From Epiperipatus broadwayi (lineage: Eukaryota > Onychophora > Udeonychophora > Euonychophora > Peripatidae): 64,000 bases of DNA. The stretch is from contig JAQFVV010000055.1 of the NCBI GenBank assembly GCA_028023455.1, positions 4,558,030-4,622,029 on the forward strand, written 5' to 3'. How positions within the stretch are numbered: the first letter of the stretch is position 1; each line of letters starts with the position of its first letter. The notes under the pieces were generated by a model. That model had not been told where the DNA came from and searched no databases. It saw nothing but the letters and a program-made list of their open reading frames with translations. The translations under genes were made by a program, and so were the position numbers. This document shows, piece after piece, positions 43,917 to 56,122 of this stretch.

Positions 43917-46900
43917 AAAGAGTATGAATGGAATACATTAGTCAGTTAAAGGCATGAATATATATGTATATTTGTTGTATGTGTTATTGTGTAGAATTAC
44001 TAACAGATTTGTATGTGAAGATGAAGAGAAGCGATTATGTGCAGAGTTGTGTTATTTTTTTATTCGTGTTATAAATATATTGTTGTTTATTAATATCATA
44101 AGCTATAGATTTAAATAATGTCAGTAGTAGCACGTTTCTTAATGAAAACACATTCAACATATAAGGCTGGGGAGTAATAAAAGGAATTGAAAAGTTGTGC
44201 TGTGGGCAGTTTCAGTTAATGACTTGTCCACCGGAATTCTTAGAACTGGTCAAGTTAGTATTTTAGAACAATGGAAGCTAAAAGCATTCCTGAGATCTGG
44301 TCATCAGTGTATGAATAGATAAAAAGAAAGGTGAAGTGAAAGACCGCAAAAGAAAATAACTATATTTTTTTCCGGTGATTTTAGTGGGGTGATTCAAAAA
44401 AAGTTGATTGATAAGAAAGAAGTGGGAAAAGTAAACGGATTAACGTGATTATTAATTAATGAAAATTTATTCGTAATGTACTCCATCGAAATGCAGGCGT
44501 AAATATAATCGTGTAGCTTCATTAGACCGGCTCAGTGGGCAGCGATTGTGGGACCTGCCTGAACTTTATGGAGATTTGCTGTTTATTCAATCAAATGTAA
44601 TGGCCACGAACTCCGAACAGCTAGAATCTCTCACAAGCAAGTTAAAAATCATCTACTTAACCTCTAGGATGGGTTATTTTGTGTAGAAAATTTCGGAGCC
44701 TGTCATCATCATTCAGATCAACAACTCTTTCTAAAACCAGCATTCTTTCAAGACTGTAAGCTTACAGATCATTAGCCTTGACCATGTGAACATTCACTCT
44801 TAATAGAGGTAACCTTGACCTTTTCTCAATATATGTTCTATGAACATTTAGTAATAGATTAAGAAACATGTTATTCCAATCTAAAGAAAGTAATTAATAA
44901 TTTCTTAAATCATTTAATAAACAACTCCGATGTGTAATTGCACTCTTTCATTAATATGTATATTAATCTTATATATATATATGTATCGGAATGAATGAGT
45001 TGTATGCGTAAGATATTGAGATATGTATACGTGTGTTAATAAATCTTAGAATTTAATTATAACTTGTGTATTATTTGCATTCTGGGATTCTGATAACTTC
45101 TGGGCTATCCTAATAGGGTTTGTAGGCAGATAGAAATTATAATGAGATATGTATATGACGTCTCTTCATAAGATCATCTTAGCTTTGTTTTCCCGATAGA
45201 CATTATTCTCCAGATTGGATAAGATACCCAAAGAGTGTCCACTAGAACCTTTTTTTTGTTTTCGAGGGGTATAATTCTTAATAATTGATAAGACTGGTGC
45301 TTGAGATGGGATTTAGCCCATGCTCATAAATATACCTATTCGAAGCTTAGGGTAATAACTTGTACACACTCAATTCTTAGAATAAGATTACGGGTAGAAT
45401 GCTAAAGTATGTTTCAGTAAATCTAGTATGTAAAATGTGTATCATTTAACTGAAACTTTAATCATTTATTGTATTTTCATATAACTTAATATTCTGATAA
45501 TTATTTTGTAACAAGTCAAATATGTTCAGAAATTACATGCAGACACATGTATATGTGCATATATAGATCAATACTTGGTAAATAGAACATACGAAAAATT
45601 TGTCATTTTTAAATTTTGTTAAATGTCAATTGGAATATTTTCATTGTATTTTATAAAACGTGCACCTGTACAGATATATATACATTTATAGAAACCTATT
45701 AAGAAATAATGCAATCAATGTAATAACTTGTAATTTGTATATTAATCTTGTAAATCCACAATGTGATAACTTATATTATTGTATATCATTCAAAATCAGA
45801 AGCCTGATTCTACAGACCTTAATATCATTTTTTGTTATTATTAATAAACTTGTGTTCAATTATGAAAATTATTCCAGTGGTTCTAATATTTTTAGAATGT
45901 TTTCATCATTTCTTGGTCACCATTGTGACAGGCTGGGTTCAAACCCTGTTTCAAGAAGAGGAAATTTGCGCACATCTAGTTTAATATTTATCCAAGTAAT
46001 AAAGTATTTATTTTTATATATATTTATAACTCTAGATAGGGATTTAAAAGGTTAAAATAAATAGGAGGGGTGTGGGTGTGCTCTTTTGTTTTGTGGAAAC
46101 GCATGTGTATATATTGCTGTATGGAGTGATATAAAAAAAAAAGAGAGAAAAATAAAAATGCAGGTAGAGAAGTATATTTTCTTTTCAAGATGGAAGCTCC
46201 TGAATTTTATTTTGGAGAGATTAAATGAATAAAAAAGATCTTGAAAATGACATGATCTATATCTGAAGAATGTATGTTGCCGAAAATTGTTTCAATTCAT
46301 TTAAAGAATTTGAGGCAAGCCAAGACCCAAAAGGGAAGGTAAAAATAACTTTCAGGTGCTGAAAGCTTTTTGCTTTTGTTTTGAAGAATCCGGATTTGAA
46401 TATGAGTGAAGTAACAGAACTTTCTAGAAAAAGGGAGGGGGTGTTGGACTATAAAAAGAAATTAAAAAGAATTAACACACTCTTGTTCTTAACTTGCTGT
46501 CCATAATCTAGTTGGCATTGTTTAGAAAAAAAATAAATATTTATTTGCTTCGTCCATAGTATTGTGGGAACAGCTTCAGAAAAAATAAAAATAGAAGGAT
46601 TGGAAATGACAGAAGAGCTGAAAACATCTTCGTCAACTATGAGCAAACAGAGATAAAAGTGTAAGTGTGCTGGGCTTTACAATCCCATCTCATGAAGATA
46701 CTAAAGTTTCTGCAGGATAAATAATGCCTGTAATGGAAACCAATCACTCCAAAGCCAAAATCAAACCCCAATGAAATTAGTGAACAGAAAATCAATCGAG
46801 CATAGTCGACAGCCGGAATTACCAACCTTTATGGCTATTACACCCAGTGCAATATAAAATAAAAGATTTTACCTTTACTAATCCGCCCATTTCCCTGTGG

Positions 46901-48554
46901 AATAAAAGAAATCCAGTTAATGTGCACGTTTAACACCTATATTTGTTTAATATTTCAAATATTAGTGCGTCTTGAACTATATATACATAAACTTTTCTGC
47001 ATAAACAGTATTAATTAACTCTTATTATGAACTTAATGTGATTTTTCATATCCGGATGAATCTGATATTATTTTCCTTTTATTTGTATTCTCCATTGCAT
47101 TATACATATCTCTATGCAGTGTGTGTGTATGCATGTATTTCTTTGAATTTTGAGCACAAAATAATCGAATCAAACTAAATAGTATAGAAATAAAGGTATA
47201 ATATTAAAGTTAAATGAAATCTACATATATTTGTGTCATTTCTTTGTTTTTTGAGTTTATGAGAGTACTAAAATTTTAAATTATTGTAATAACTATTCGA
47301 TTTAAGAAAGTGTGTCTTGTGTAGTGTAACCCCCTCCCCCGTATATTTCCCATAAATAATCACCCACCCTGAGTGAGTTAGTTAGGGCTACTGCCTTATA
47401 ATTTTCCATATTGGTATTCCAGCTCTTCCAGCATAATTCTTATATCAGTATAAGATTGACACTTGAGGTCAGAAAGTGACGCTCATAAATATGCTGGGCA
47501 AGAAATAGCGAATCTCCAAACATTTTTTTTGTTAAATTCTTACAATCCCAAAGGGGATTGCGTTATACTAGCAGTTAAATGCATTAATCTAATCATGAAT
47601 ACAGGGTTGCTCAGCTGGATTGCACGGGAACATTACTGATTCCCATAAAGAAAAGGTTGTATTAAAAACAAAAAGAAAAATATATATAAGTGTAGTGATA
47701 TATATATCCGCGATCTTAAAGTTAGAAAACAGTGGATCCATGTTCTCTGAGCTATATTCGCGCAATAATGGCTGATATATAAATGAGATGTTTGAGTGAT
47801 TTAGAAGTATCCAGTGATGATCAATCATCATCCTCCTGGTTGGCTCATAAGATTATATTCTTTGAAGCTCCTGCATTACATTTTATTTTATTTTAGTCTT
47901 ATTAGACATTAAATTTATAGTTGGTCAGTGCAATAATGGCACTAAGTGGCCAGAGCATTGATGATGATCATCATGTTTTAATATCCCAGCATTATTGTTT
48001 AGATTTTCTGGTTATGTATTCTGATGGATGAGCACTTAAGTGGTGCATTTAAATTAATGGTTTCAATAACCTGACACAAGCTCGCAAAAGCTCAATAGTT
48101 AGCCTGGTCTAGAGAAGACCCATTTCCAATCCAGTCACCAGATTGACTGTTGATTTATATTTTGTATTGTTCAAATCCAGCCACAATGTGGACTGTTGAT
48201 TTATAGTTCGATTGATGGATCATTCATGATGTTGAATATTATTTTGAGTATACTTAGTTTATATTGCTAGTGGATTTATAATTATACTTGTAGTATGCGT
48301 AACTGTTAAGCTGGCTAATCTCCTGCTCTTTAATTGATAAACATTGTTATATATTTTTTGATATTAAACATTACTTTAATATTTTTAATAATATCTTACT
48401 TAAATGTTATACTTTTTGTAAATTTTATATTAAATCATTTTATTTGAAATATTGTTGAATTGAGAGTGATGATGATTTGCCATCACCCAAGGTACAACCT
48501 TTTTTCCTTGACCAATACTCTATCCCATTACAATATATATATATGCACACACAT
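43917..48554. other. Long stretch without a recognisable gene
   Basis: No assignable gene. Plus-strand frames at about 46265-46440 and 46560-46650 have non-simple composition but no known motif. A partial tandem duplication around 'gactgttgatttat' occurs at 48125-48204. 44500-44640 is less AT-rich and may be a repeat fragment. Confidence 0.4.
48125..48204. repeat. Imperfect tandem duplication, period about 47 bp
   Basis: Segments reading 'atccagtcacca' plus 'gactgttgatttat' and 'atccagccacaa' plus 'gactgttgatttat' follow one another. Confidence 0.6.
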
Positions 48555-48674
48555 ATATTTGTATGTCTAATTGAATTTCACTTGGGAAGATCTATTTGTT
48601 AATTAATAGATGAAACCATTGTTGTGGAAGAATTTTAGTAAAATTTTGCTCTTTTTGGCTAGTATTGTAGTGTT
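48555..48674 (-). repeat. Interspersed repeat fragment, inverse copy of 33.7 kb
   Basis: The inverse of this segment aligns with 33698-33810 ('aacactacaatactagccaa', 'aaattttactaaaattctt', 'aagtgaaattcaattagaca'). It ends a few bases before the MITE at 48690. Confidence 0.75.
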
Positions 48675-48689
48675 ATATTAATTACTTTT

Positions 48690-48888
48690 TTTAATTAATC
48701 CGTTTTTTAATAAAATCTTTATTTTTTGTACAATGCTTACATAACACCCATCAACATCCGACAGTTTCGATTGCCCCTGCAATCTTCTTCAGAACTATAA
48801 AATATATACACATAAATATAAATCACACAACTATATATAAGCATTGTACAAAAAATAAAGATTTTATAAAAAACGGATTAATTAATTA
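48690..48888. mobile_element. MITE with about 50-bp TIRs
   Basis: Left arm 48690-48739 ('ttaattaatccgttttttaa', 'aaatctttattttttgtaca', 'atgctta') is the inverse of right arm 48838-48888. The unpaired 98-bp middle contains the hammerhead-like motif described separately. Boundaries in TTAA-rich sequence make the TSD unclear. Confidence 0.88.
48764..48792 (-). ncRNA. Hammerhead-ribozyme-like core
   Basis: On the minus strand: CTGAAGA (48792-48786; consensus CUGAUGA, one difference), A, a perfect 6-bp hairpin GATTGC-aggg-GCAATC, then GAAAC (48768-48764). This is the order of hammerhead stem II and its flanking cores. Helices I and III are not convincingly formed. Penelope-like and other retroelements are known to carry such motifs. 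Activity is unproven. Confidence 0.4.
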
Positions 48889-49485
48889 ATTAAGGCAATG
48901 CAATAAAGGAACAAATTAAGATTAAATAATTACTTCTTTTTTTTAAATTGTTATTATAGCTTTAGACAGTATTGATTTTTTTCTACAAATAAAATATTCT
49001 AATTTTTTGATCTTTTAAAAATGTATCTATTGTAAGTTCTTGGCACATGTTAACTGATATGAATTAAATCAATTGTTCTGAAACTCTTTCAGAAATATTT
49101 TCCAAAAATCTTCAATTGTGGAAAGAAAATTTACTATTTTAAAAACACATTACAAAATTAATTAATTAATTAAAATTGTTTTTAGCATAGCCTTTAGCAA
49201 TTCAACTTAAGTTTCTATTATATTTTTTTTTTGTTTTTACAATTTTTTATTTACTTATTTGCTAGTTTGACCTTACCTGATCAGAATTTTTTTCCCAATT
49301 AATAAAAATGGATTTATCTTCTGGCATTTTCAAACCTCCCCACCCCCTCCTACTTCTAAATTAACTTCCACTAGTTTTTTTTTTATTCATTTATTACAAA
49401 TATCTCTAACAAAAATTGTTTTATTCTGTTATATATTAACCAATACATCATATCATCATCATTTCTTATGCTTACACAAGATGTT
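48889..49485. other. AT-rich stretch, nothing assigned
   Basis: Homopolymer-rich; no frame, repeat or motif worth naming. Confidence 0.6.
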
Positions 49486-49612
49486 AAAACAATAACAAAC
49501 TCTCCATACAGTAGCATCAGCCAGTGCAATCTTTAGTAACCATTGATTACTAAGACTTGTACTGGATGACACTACTCTATGGAGACTGCTACTATTTATT
49601 AACTCTTGTTTT
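49486..49612. mobile_element. Foldback element (127 bp)
   Basis: Imperfect palindrome centred near 49543: 'ctccatacagtagcatcagc' with 'cagtgcaatctttagtaa' pairs with 'ttactaagacttgtactgg' and 'actactctatggag'. The outer tips are aaaacaa and ttgtttt. The half reading 'ccattgattactaagacttg' resembles 'ccattgattactctgacttg' in the 26511-26844 palindrome, so the two are probably one family. Confidence 0.85.
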
Positions 49613-51010
49613 CCACTAAATATATTTACTCATCGTTATTTGGTTTGATATTATTTTCTGTGCACATTTAATTTACATTTTCTCATGCATTTTATAATCA
49701 TTTAAATTTTTAATTCAAGATGCCTCCCACTCTCTTTATTGTTTTAATATACTATTCTTAATATTGAAATCATTAAAAAAAATGTTTTGAATAATTTCAT
49801 ACTTTTTCATTCTTGGTTTAGATGTTTTGTTCATAAAATAATTTCAGTTCTCACACTATTAATTATGATTAATTTACACCAACTCCATGTGATATACTAC
49901 TCATGCTGTCATATTAATATTTTTTCTAAATTACTCTTGATCAATAACTAATACAGTTGAAATTACCTCACCTCCTGTATCTATGTAAAATTGATTTTTA
50001 CATCATATATTTATTATTGTCATTCTACTTTCTGAACAAAAATATCAGTTTTTATCCTTATTTTTTATTTTTATTCTATAGTCTTCTATAATTTCATCTT
50101 TTTTTTCTTTCTTTCTTATCATAGCATTCTGTATTTCATTGATGTTATGGGAAGTACACTATGTTTTGTTCCAAGACCCTCTTCCTTTCAAATATACACA
50201 ACATATATATAGCTCATGTTTTGTTCGTAAAAACCTTGATTAGAATAGAAGTTAATTGTATATTGAATTGTAAGGGAACAGTACTATTGGACATACATAT
50301 ATTTATATGACAGACACTTTTTTATATGTATAGTATATATATGTAAATAGTATAAACAAAATTTAATAATAATATAGTTACTAATAATAAAGTGAGGGAC
50401 ATATTTTACTGAGTGTGTGTTGTTCACTCATGCATTCACTGAAGCAATAAAAATAATTAAAATATAGTAAATAACGAAGTGTCCAATTTTTTTACTTATT
50501 AAATACATACTTTTTTTTCCCTATAACATTTTTCTCTTATAGAAACATAATAGACTTGACTTTTTATCAAGAAATTGCAATCTCTCTATTTTAATATTTT
50601 AAAATCATTATTAACTTTTAATTATGTTCTAAAATTTTGTAAAACTTTTTAAGCATTATTCTTAGAAAATATTTTCTTACCCAAAATATTGTACATGAAA
50701 TTCGGAAAGGATAATAAAGGAAGAATAAAATGTATGTGAGTGTAAAGAGAAGAAATTTTATTAATATATATACTAATTTGAACTTTTCTTTTAAAATGTG
50801 ATTGCATACATTTACTTAATAATTGCAGTTTTTTAAAAGTCTATAAAACAAAATAACAATAACAAACAAAATTTCCAAATAAGCTAAATACAAGTGAATG
50901 ATATTTATTTAGAAGAGCACAAGTTGAATAAAATGTAATAGTAAAAATTAATAGTAATTAAAACAAAATTTTTGAAATAAACATATAAAATCAACATAAA
51001 TAGATATTAT
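49613..51010. other. AT-rich stretch, nothing assigned
   Basis: No gene or repeat boundary seen. The left end of the following hAT relic could lie here but no matching TIR was found. Confidence 0.5.
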
Positions 51011-52845
51011 TTAATGAGATTTTTGCGGTTGTACATTGGATGCCAAATATTTTATATTTGGTTCATATTTTGTCATTTTTAATAACGTACATGCTGAAGT
51101 AGATTCATCTGTCATTCATTTCTTGAACTGTCTTTAATTAAATTCATTTCTGAAAACAATGATTCACATGCATATGTAGAGGAAAAAATTGATAATATAG
51201 TGGTCGCTAATTTTTTTAAACAATTAAATGTTTCAGGAATAGCATTCCAGGCAGTCAATAGTTCCTCTTCAGCATTCTTTTTACATATATCCAATAATCA
51301 ATCATTTTCCATTGTTTCTAACTCATTCCTCAAGTCAACAAATTTCTGTTTCCATATAGAACTGGATTGAAAATCGACTGATTGCATTTCCATATCTTTC
51401 AAATTAAGCCACTCAAAAATTTCTAACTTGAGACTATCCATTGATGTTATGTCTGGGTATAAAATAAATTTTTGATATTTCTGAAAATTGTCTGAACTGT
51501 GTAAATCTTAAAGAAAATTAATCAATTATCGATTGAATAACAGCACAAAAAAAAGTCTTGCATCAATTTTACTTGATCTGGTTTCTCATGAGATTCTAAA
51601 TCAGTCAAGAAGCTTTTTTAGATTTGAAAAATATTTGAAGGTGTAAGAAATAACATCACAATTGAAAATTTGTAATTTAACTTCAAATGCTTTGATCAAA
51701 TCAAACATGACAACAATTGTCTTATTATAACCTTGCAGTTTCACATTTAATTCATTTAGATGTGAACACATATCAATAAAAAACATTAATTTTGAAAGCC
51801 ATTCAACATCCATTAATTCATTATATTTTTCAAGGATTTTCTCATTACGTAAAAACAATCTAATTTCTTTTAAATACTCAATGAATCTTTGAAGAACTTT
51901 TCTTCAACTTAACCATCTGACATTGTTGTACATAAGTAAACCATAGTATACTGAGTTTATCTCACTCAATGTGTAGATATAAAATTGATTAACTTACAAA
52001 GTTCATAACATCATCCAGTGGTTTAAAGCTGGCCTTCATGTATAAAACCTGCTGATGTATTATGCAATGAAAACCCAAAATTGAATGTTTCAATATGGTT
52101 GGTAAATAAAGTGAGAAAATTATTTTCCAGTCATAAGCACTATCTCTAGTTAATGATACAATTTTGGCAACATCTATGTTGCAAATATCTATTCCTTTTG
52201 TTGTTGTTACTAATGAGGTTAAACTGATCAATTCTTCTTTGATATTATTCCCAACACAATAGCAAATAAAAATAGCCAAACAAGCTGATCCATTTATGTC
52301 TGTACTTTTCATCAAGGCAGAGAGAAATTAAACTAGAAGATTTTATATCTCTTTTTTGTTGATAAGTTATGTTGTTAGCCATTTGCAGGATTCTTTCTTT
52401 AACTGTATTTCTAGCCAATGATAAATCTTTTATGCTCTGAATAATTTTTACTTTGTTTTCAAAATCTTCAAAAAGAACTGGTGCACATTTCATTCAAGCT
52501 TCTTTCATATATTCTCCATCATTAAAAGGTTTCCCATGTTTGGCAATAAGATTTGAAATAAAAAAACTAGCAACAGTTATATTTGAATGATTTTTGATAA
52601 ATTTTATTATAGATGTTGATTGAATATTTCTATTTTTAAATGCTTGGGCAATATATTCTTTTTGTTCATCTTTTCTTTTTTCACCGAGGGATTTATGATT
52701 GGTCTCATAATGTCGTTTTACCGATGATGTTCTCAATACAACTGCTCCAGAATATAAAACACATACTACCCCTGTGCCTTTGTTAATCATTCCATACTCA
52801 TCAGTGCATCAATTTTTAAATTCTCTAATTTTTGTTTTTTATTTT
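51011..52845 (-). pseudogene. Decayed hAT transposase (GTF2IRD2/ZBED-like)
   Basis: Minus-strand relic readable nearly end to end across several frames. N-terminus: 'KLREFKN' then a TGA (52809-52811) where the family has Trp, 'CTDEYGMINKGTGVVCVLYS', 'RTSSVKRHYETNHKS' (zinc-finger C..C..H..H), 'HGKPFNDGEYMKEA'. Middle: 'APVLFEDFENK', 'SLARNTVKERILQMANNI', 'SLISLCLDEKYRHK', 'HSILGFHCIIHQQVLYMKA'. Then 'DVEWLSKLMFFIDMCSHLNE' and, at the C-terminus, 'AWNAIPETFNCLKKLATTIL' and 'FSSTYACESLFSEMN' (hAT dimerisation motif). A frameshift after 'SSRNE' moves the frame to 'TDESTSACTLLKMTKYEPNI', ending in a stop at 51011. At least one nonsense codon and several frameshifts make it non-functional. This is a different hAT branch from what the small hAT elements would need; a direct match cannot be judged. 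Confidence 0.87.
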
Positions 52846-54948
52846 CACTAGTTATGTTAATATAATGATGAAAAATTTATTTAAAAGTAAATTTAAATGA
52901 GCTTTAATAATTTTATAAATAAAAAAATTATCATTTCACTTTTACAGCAAAACTTAAAGCAAAAAAAAAAAAGTCATTTGATGGCATTGATTATGCATTT
53001 CGTTTTTTTGTTCACAATTTTGATTACATTAAAATAATGAATGGTGTCAACACGTTTAAATGAAAAAAGATTAGGACAGAAAACCATTTGATTACTTTTA
53101 CTTTAGATGTGAAAAAACTTACTTCAAGGTGTTATAAACTATTTTACTGAGTTTACTTTCTAGTTTTATTGGAAACATTTAACAGGTTTATAGAATATGA
53201 TACCACAGTATACCGGTACCACTTTAATTGACTTAAAATATTCATAATTTATTGCTTCTAATCCAGAGTTTAATTGTAAATTGAATTCTAATATAATATT
53301 ATATTTATTTATTTTACTTAGTTTACAGTAAACTTTTATTAAAAAAAATATTGAATAAAATTGAACGTACCATTTCTAGTACGCGTGCCATAGGTTTGTC
53401 ATCACTGGCACACAGCATTTCGAGAAAGAAAAATAACTGCTAAATATCATGAAATTTGTGAACTTTAATGGGTTTTTTTATCTATTTTTTGGGGAGAAAT
53501 ATATAATTGAAATCGTCTAGTTAATTTCAGTGTTGCTTGTAACTCCATTATGTAATGCAAATTTTAGGTTTTTCCTTATGTGCTTTAGAATATATTAAAA
53601 ATAGTACTTACTGAAAAAAGTTATTGTTTTATATTTATTTTGTGTAGACTTTAGCTTCAACTCAAAAATATAACTTCTTTAAAAAGATTTATATTTAGGA
53701 TTTTTAACATTTCAAAAGTCATTATTGGTTTGGTGCTCGTGCTATCCAGGTGAATTATGGAGCTCAAGTTCTACAGATATTGTCTCCATGTTTGTGAGAA
53801 TTAAATCATTCAATTATTTTATTTTTAAAAAATCACATCTCAGAACTAGATGGTGGAATGTAGTGAGTGACTTTTAAGTTTTATCTATGTTGATTGTTCT
53901 CATTTAAGATTAATCTTAAGATGATTCATTTGTGTAATTCTAATAATAATATTTAAAAGATTAGAAGTGGTTTTTTTAAAAAAAAAATAATGCCATTTTT
54001 CAGTGTTGCATGAACCATATTTATTCACATTGCATATGTAATGTGATGGACATATTTTTTGAAAGCCTTTACTTCCATTATAATATTAATAAATATGACC
54101 ATTATTATTACACTTTATTGAGTTTTACTGCCCATTTCAGAGCAGAGTTTTAATTTAAATAAATATTAGTTCGTGCATAAAAATTAGTTATAATATGACT
54201 GAACAGCATGGGATTGAGGGTTATATATTATAATTATATTGCATCCAACATAGCAGGTCATGGGAAAAACAATTATCCCATACTGATAATTTGGCATTGT
54301 TTTCTTGCAATATATATTTTTACCATTTAAATGCTCACTGATAAAACAAAAAAGTTAAATAGCTTAAAACTATTCCTGAGAATTTTGTTATATGTGAAAA
54401 ATTCATTGAAATTGACATAATACTTCTTGAGTTGTAAAATTTATTATCTACATTTTTGTCAGTTTCCTTCGACATGTGTTTAAAGCAAGCTGAGCTAAGT
54501 TAAGCAAATGTCACATTGCATAAGTTTTATGGATCAAATTTCATAAAATAAATTAAAAATTGTTTTTAGGAATTCAGTATGTTTTAAATAATGTATATGA
54601 TTTTCTTTGTTTCATTTAAATTAAAATAAGAATAAGTTTACAATATACTTTTGTTAAGCTTTTTTTTATCAAATTTTTTTTTTCTAATAAAAAAAAAAGT
54701 CAAACCATTTTCAACAGAAAAGTAAATTTACTTAATGCTTTATTATACATATATATATATAATTATATACACATACTAAATGTGATGTATACATAAGGGA
54801 TGTACATATTAATACTTATAGCAGAAATATCTAGTAATAAATGTATCAACTATATGTCAAGTCCATTTAAAGTAAAATATAGTTTTAAAAAGTTAAAAAT
54901 AATGAACATTTTTTAAATATTAAATGCTTCTACTTTTCGTGCAAAAAA
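52846..54948. other. AT-rich stretch with a possible hAT end
   Basis: At 53364-53412 the less AT-rich run 'gaacgtaccatttctagtac' followed by 'gcgtgccataggtttgtcat' resembles hAT subterminal sequence and could be the 5' end of the 51-52.8 kb element; no partner end was found. The remainder shows no gene. Confidence 0.35.
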
Positions 54949-55131
54949 AAATTTTTTTTCAATTACAATTGGGATTTTTAGATTTAACTTGAAATGAAAG
55001 TATAGGGGAGCCAGAAATTAAGTCAATCATTTTTTATAACAAAGGATTGCCTGAATTAATTCCTGGACTCTCCATGCTTTTATTTCAAGTTAAATCTAAA
55101 AACCCCAATTGTGATTGAAGAAATTTTTTTT
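54949..55131. mobile_element. Foldback MITE (about 183 bp)
   Basis: Arms of about 85 bp: 'aaattttttttcaattacaa', 'gatttttagatttaacttga' and 'aatgaaagtataggggag' pair with 'ctctccatgcttttattt', 'caagttaaatctaaaaacc' and 'ccaattgtgattgaagaaat'. The centre is near 55040. Arm identity is high with scattered mismatches. No ORF. Confidence 0.88.
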
Positions 55132-56088
55132 CCTTTTGATTGTACAGTAAATAAAAGCATTTACTATAAAACAATTTTTTATTCTATTATTATTATTCTT
55201 TTGGAAATAATTTCTTTATGTCGCAGCAATTCTATTTTAGCTTATTGGCAGTTGAAGTGAAAGAAAAAATGGATTTTAATGGCGTTATAGATTATGTAAC
55301 CTATTTTGTATAGCCTTTTATGTAATGTAATTGATATACAGGTGAACAGTATGTTTGTAATGAAAATTCTTATGTCTGAAAATATTTATTGCTAAAGTTA
55401 TGATAAGAAGCTAAGGGGCTCTTAACTGTCATTTTCGTCAAATGAATGAAATGCAAAGGTTATTAAAATAGCATTTTAAAAAATTAATGTAATTTTCCAT
55501 TCTGTTTGAGAGTGGGGAAATTGTTTTACATCAGCAAACTACTAGAACATGTGATCATAGTCCATTTAAAGTAGATCTAAAATTATTACAATTCAAGTCT
55601 TATTTTATTCACTCATAATTGAGAGTAAGAAGTGGATATAGGAAATGGTTAGTTAATAATTGTTAAGCAATAGTTTAGCCATTCTTAAGGGGGGAACAGT
55701 TGCTTTGATAAAGGTGTTCTATATTGAAAGCCTGATTTAGCAATTTTTAAATTTTAATGCCATATTATTAATAGCTTGCATGCTCTGGGGGAAATATATT
55801 TTTTTTTTCCCTTTGTTTTAGTTTTTTTTTTTTCTTTTTTTTTATTCAAAAATATGACTTTTTAAATATTAAATAATGTGATAGTTTTTTTAAAAAAAAA
55901 AAAAAAAATAATGGTGTAAAATGAAATGAAGATGAAATAAAAATTTTTTTTCTTTTGTGTTTTTTTTATTTTTTTTTCTTCCCCTTTCCCTAGGAGATTA
56001 TTTTTTTTATTAATATATTTTATTAATTTAATAATGTTTTTTTTATTTATAAAAAACAAAAAAATATAAAAAAAAAAGATAGGAGCGG

Positions 56089-56122
<34 letters not shown>

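Noticed and set aside
46265-46650. Possible coding relic
   Set aside because: Two plus-strand stretches have protein-like composition but no motif, no conserved start and stops between them.
53364-53412. 5' end of the hAT transposase element
   Set aside because: It looks like hAT subterminal sequence, but no matching TIR or TSD was found on the other side.
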